Shown piece after piece: positions 14,410 through 14,534 of a stretch of DNA of 14,534 bases (its first letter is position 1; each line of letters starts with the position of its first letter). The stretch spans positions 1 to 14,534 of the forward strand of contig DATNPH010000129.1 of NCBI GenBank assembly GCA_036703315.1, written 5' to 3'. Under the pieces are notes generated by a model. That model worked only from the letters and a program-made list of their open reading frames with translations. It searched no databases and was not told where the DNA came from. A program made the position numbers and the translations under genes. The stretch comes from DATNPH01 sp036703315. GTDB taxonomy: Bacteria > Cyanobacteriota > Cyanobacteriia > Cyanobacteriales > Coleofasciculaceae.

Positions 14410-14534
14410 ATGAAGTTCATTGTGCCTCTATCCCTGTGTAGAACTAAAAGGATTTTGCATTTGTTTTGGCACTGTGCAGCATAAATGATGAATCGCCTAC
14501 GTTCTTCTCCTTTAGGTGGGTAAACCTGTTCTTG
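14410..14534. other. Right-edge stretch without recognisable feature
   Basis: No coding frame, RNA gene or repeat can be supported in the last 125 bases. It may be the upstream region of a gene beyond the window. Confidence 0.4.

Overview
The window looks like chromosomal DNA of a cyanobacterium. The palindrome GCGATCGC (HIP1, the signature octamer of many cyanobacterial genomes) occurs 12 times in 14.5 kb, where about 0.2 would be expected by chance at even base composition. Intergenic repeats of typical cyanobacterial style are also present. Coding density is modest, with long, repeat-rich gaps, as in large-genome filamentous or Chroococcidiopsis-like lineages. The exact genus cannot be read from the sequence.

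Layout. 1-1435 (minus): most of a major facilitator superfamily transporter, cut by the left edge. 1436-2209: a decayed gap with a candidate 160-bp MITE (1818-1977), a copy of a dispersed repeat and a Crp/Fnr-type palindrome. 2210-2494 (plus): an orphan C-terminal DNA-binding piece of a Crp/Fnr-type regulator. 2537-3076 (minus): a small VKOR-like membrane protein. 3462-3863 (plus) and 3868-5079 (minus): a single-domain response regulator facing an RsbRD-type sensor histidine kinase, tail to tail with 4 bp between the stops. 5557-5820 (minus): a phasin-like protein. 6206-7396 (plus): acetyl-CoA acetyltransferase PhaA. 7447-7627: a nested tandem/inverted repeat. 7870-8916 (plus): a two-part hemerythrin-domain protein. 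9204-9926 (plus): acetoacetyl-CoA reductase PhaB. 10095-10949 (plus) and 11275-12057 (minus): two convergent alpha/beta hydrolases. 12058-12897: a repeat-rich gap with a perfect 18-bp-arm hairpin and two diverged copies of an inverted-repeat element. 12898-14079 (plus): a membrane-anchored short-chain dehydrogenase. 14080-14534: gene wreckage, including a DehI-like remnant split by a 27-nt in-frame insertion inside what was probably a HIP1 site.

How the genes fit together. The core is a polyhydroxybutyrate (PHB) precursor module. PhaA condenses two acetyl-CoA, PhaB reduces the product with NADPH to (R)-3-hydroxybutyryl-CoA, and the divergent phasin-like protein would coat granules. The synthase genes (phaC, phaE) are not in the window. 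A hemerythrin-type O2/NO/iron protein sits between phaA and phaB, and alpha/beta hydrolases follow. A functional link between these and PHB is inference from position only.

The most interesting small-scale observations are the in-frame 27-nt insertion in the DehI remnant, the candidate MITE, the Crp-like palindrome before the orphan Crp HTH fragment, the hemerythrin gene inside the pha cluster, and the repeat pairs. I did not find convincing evidence for a wholly new multi-gene system.
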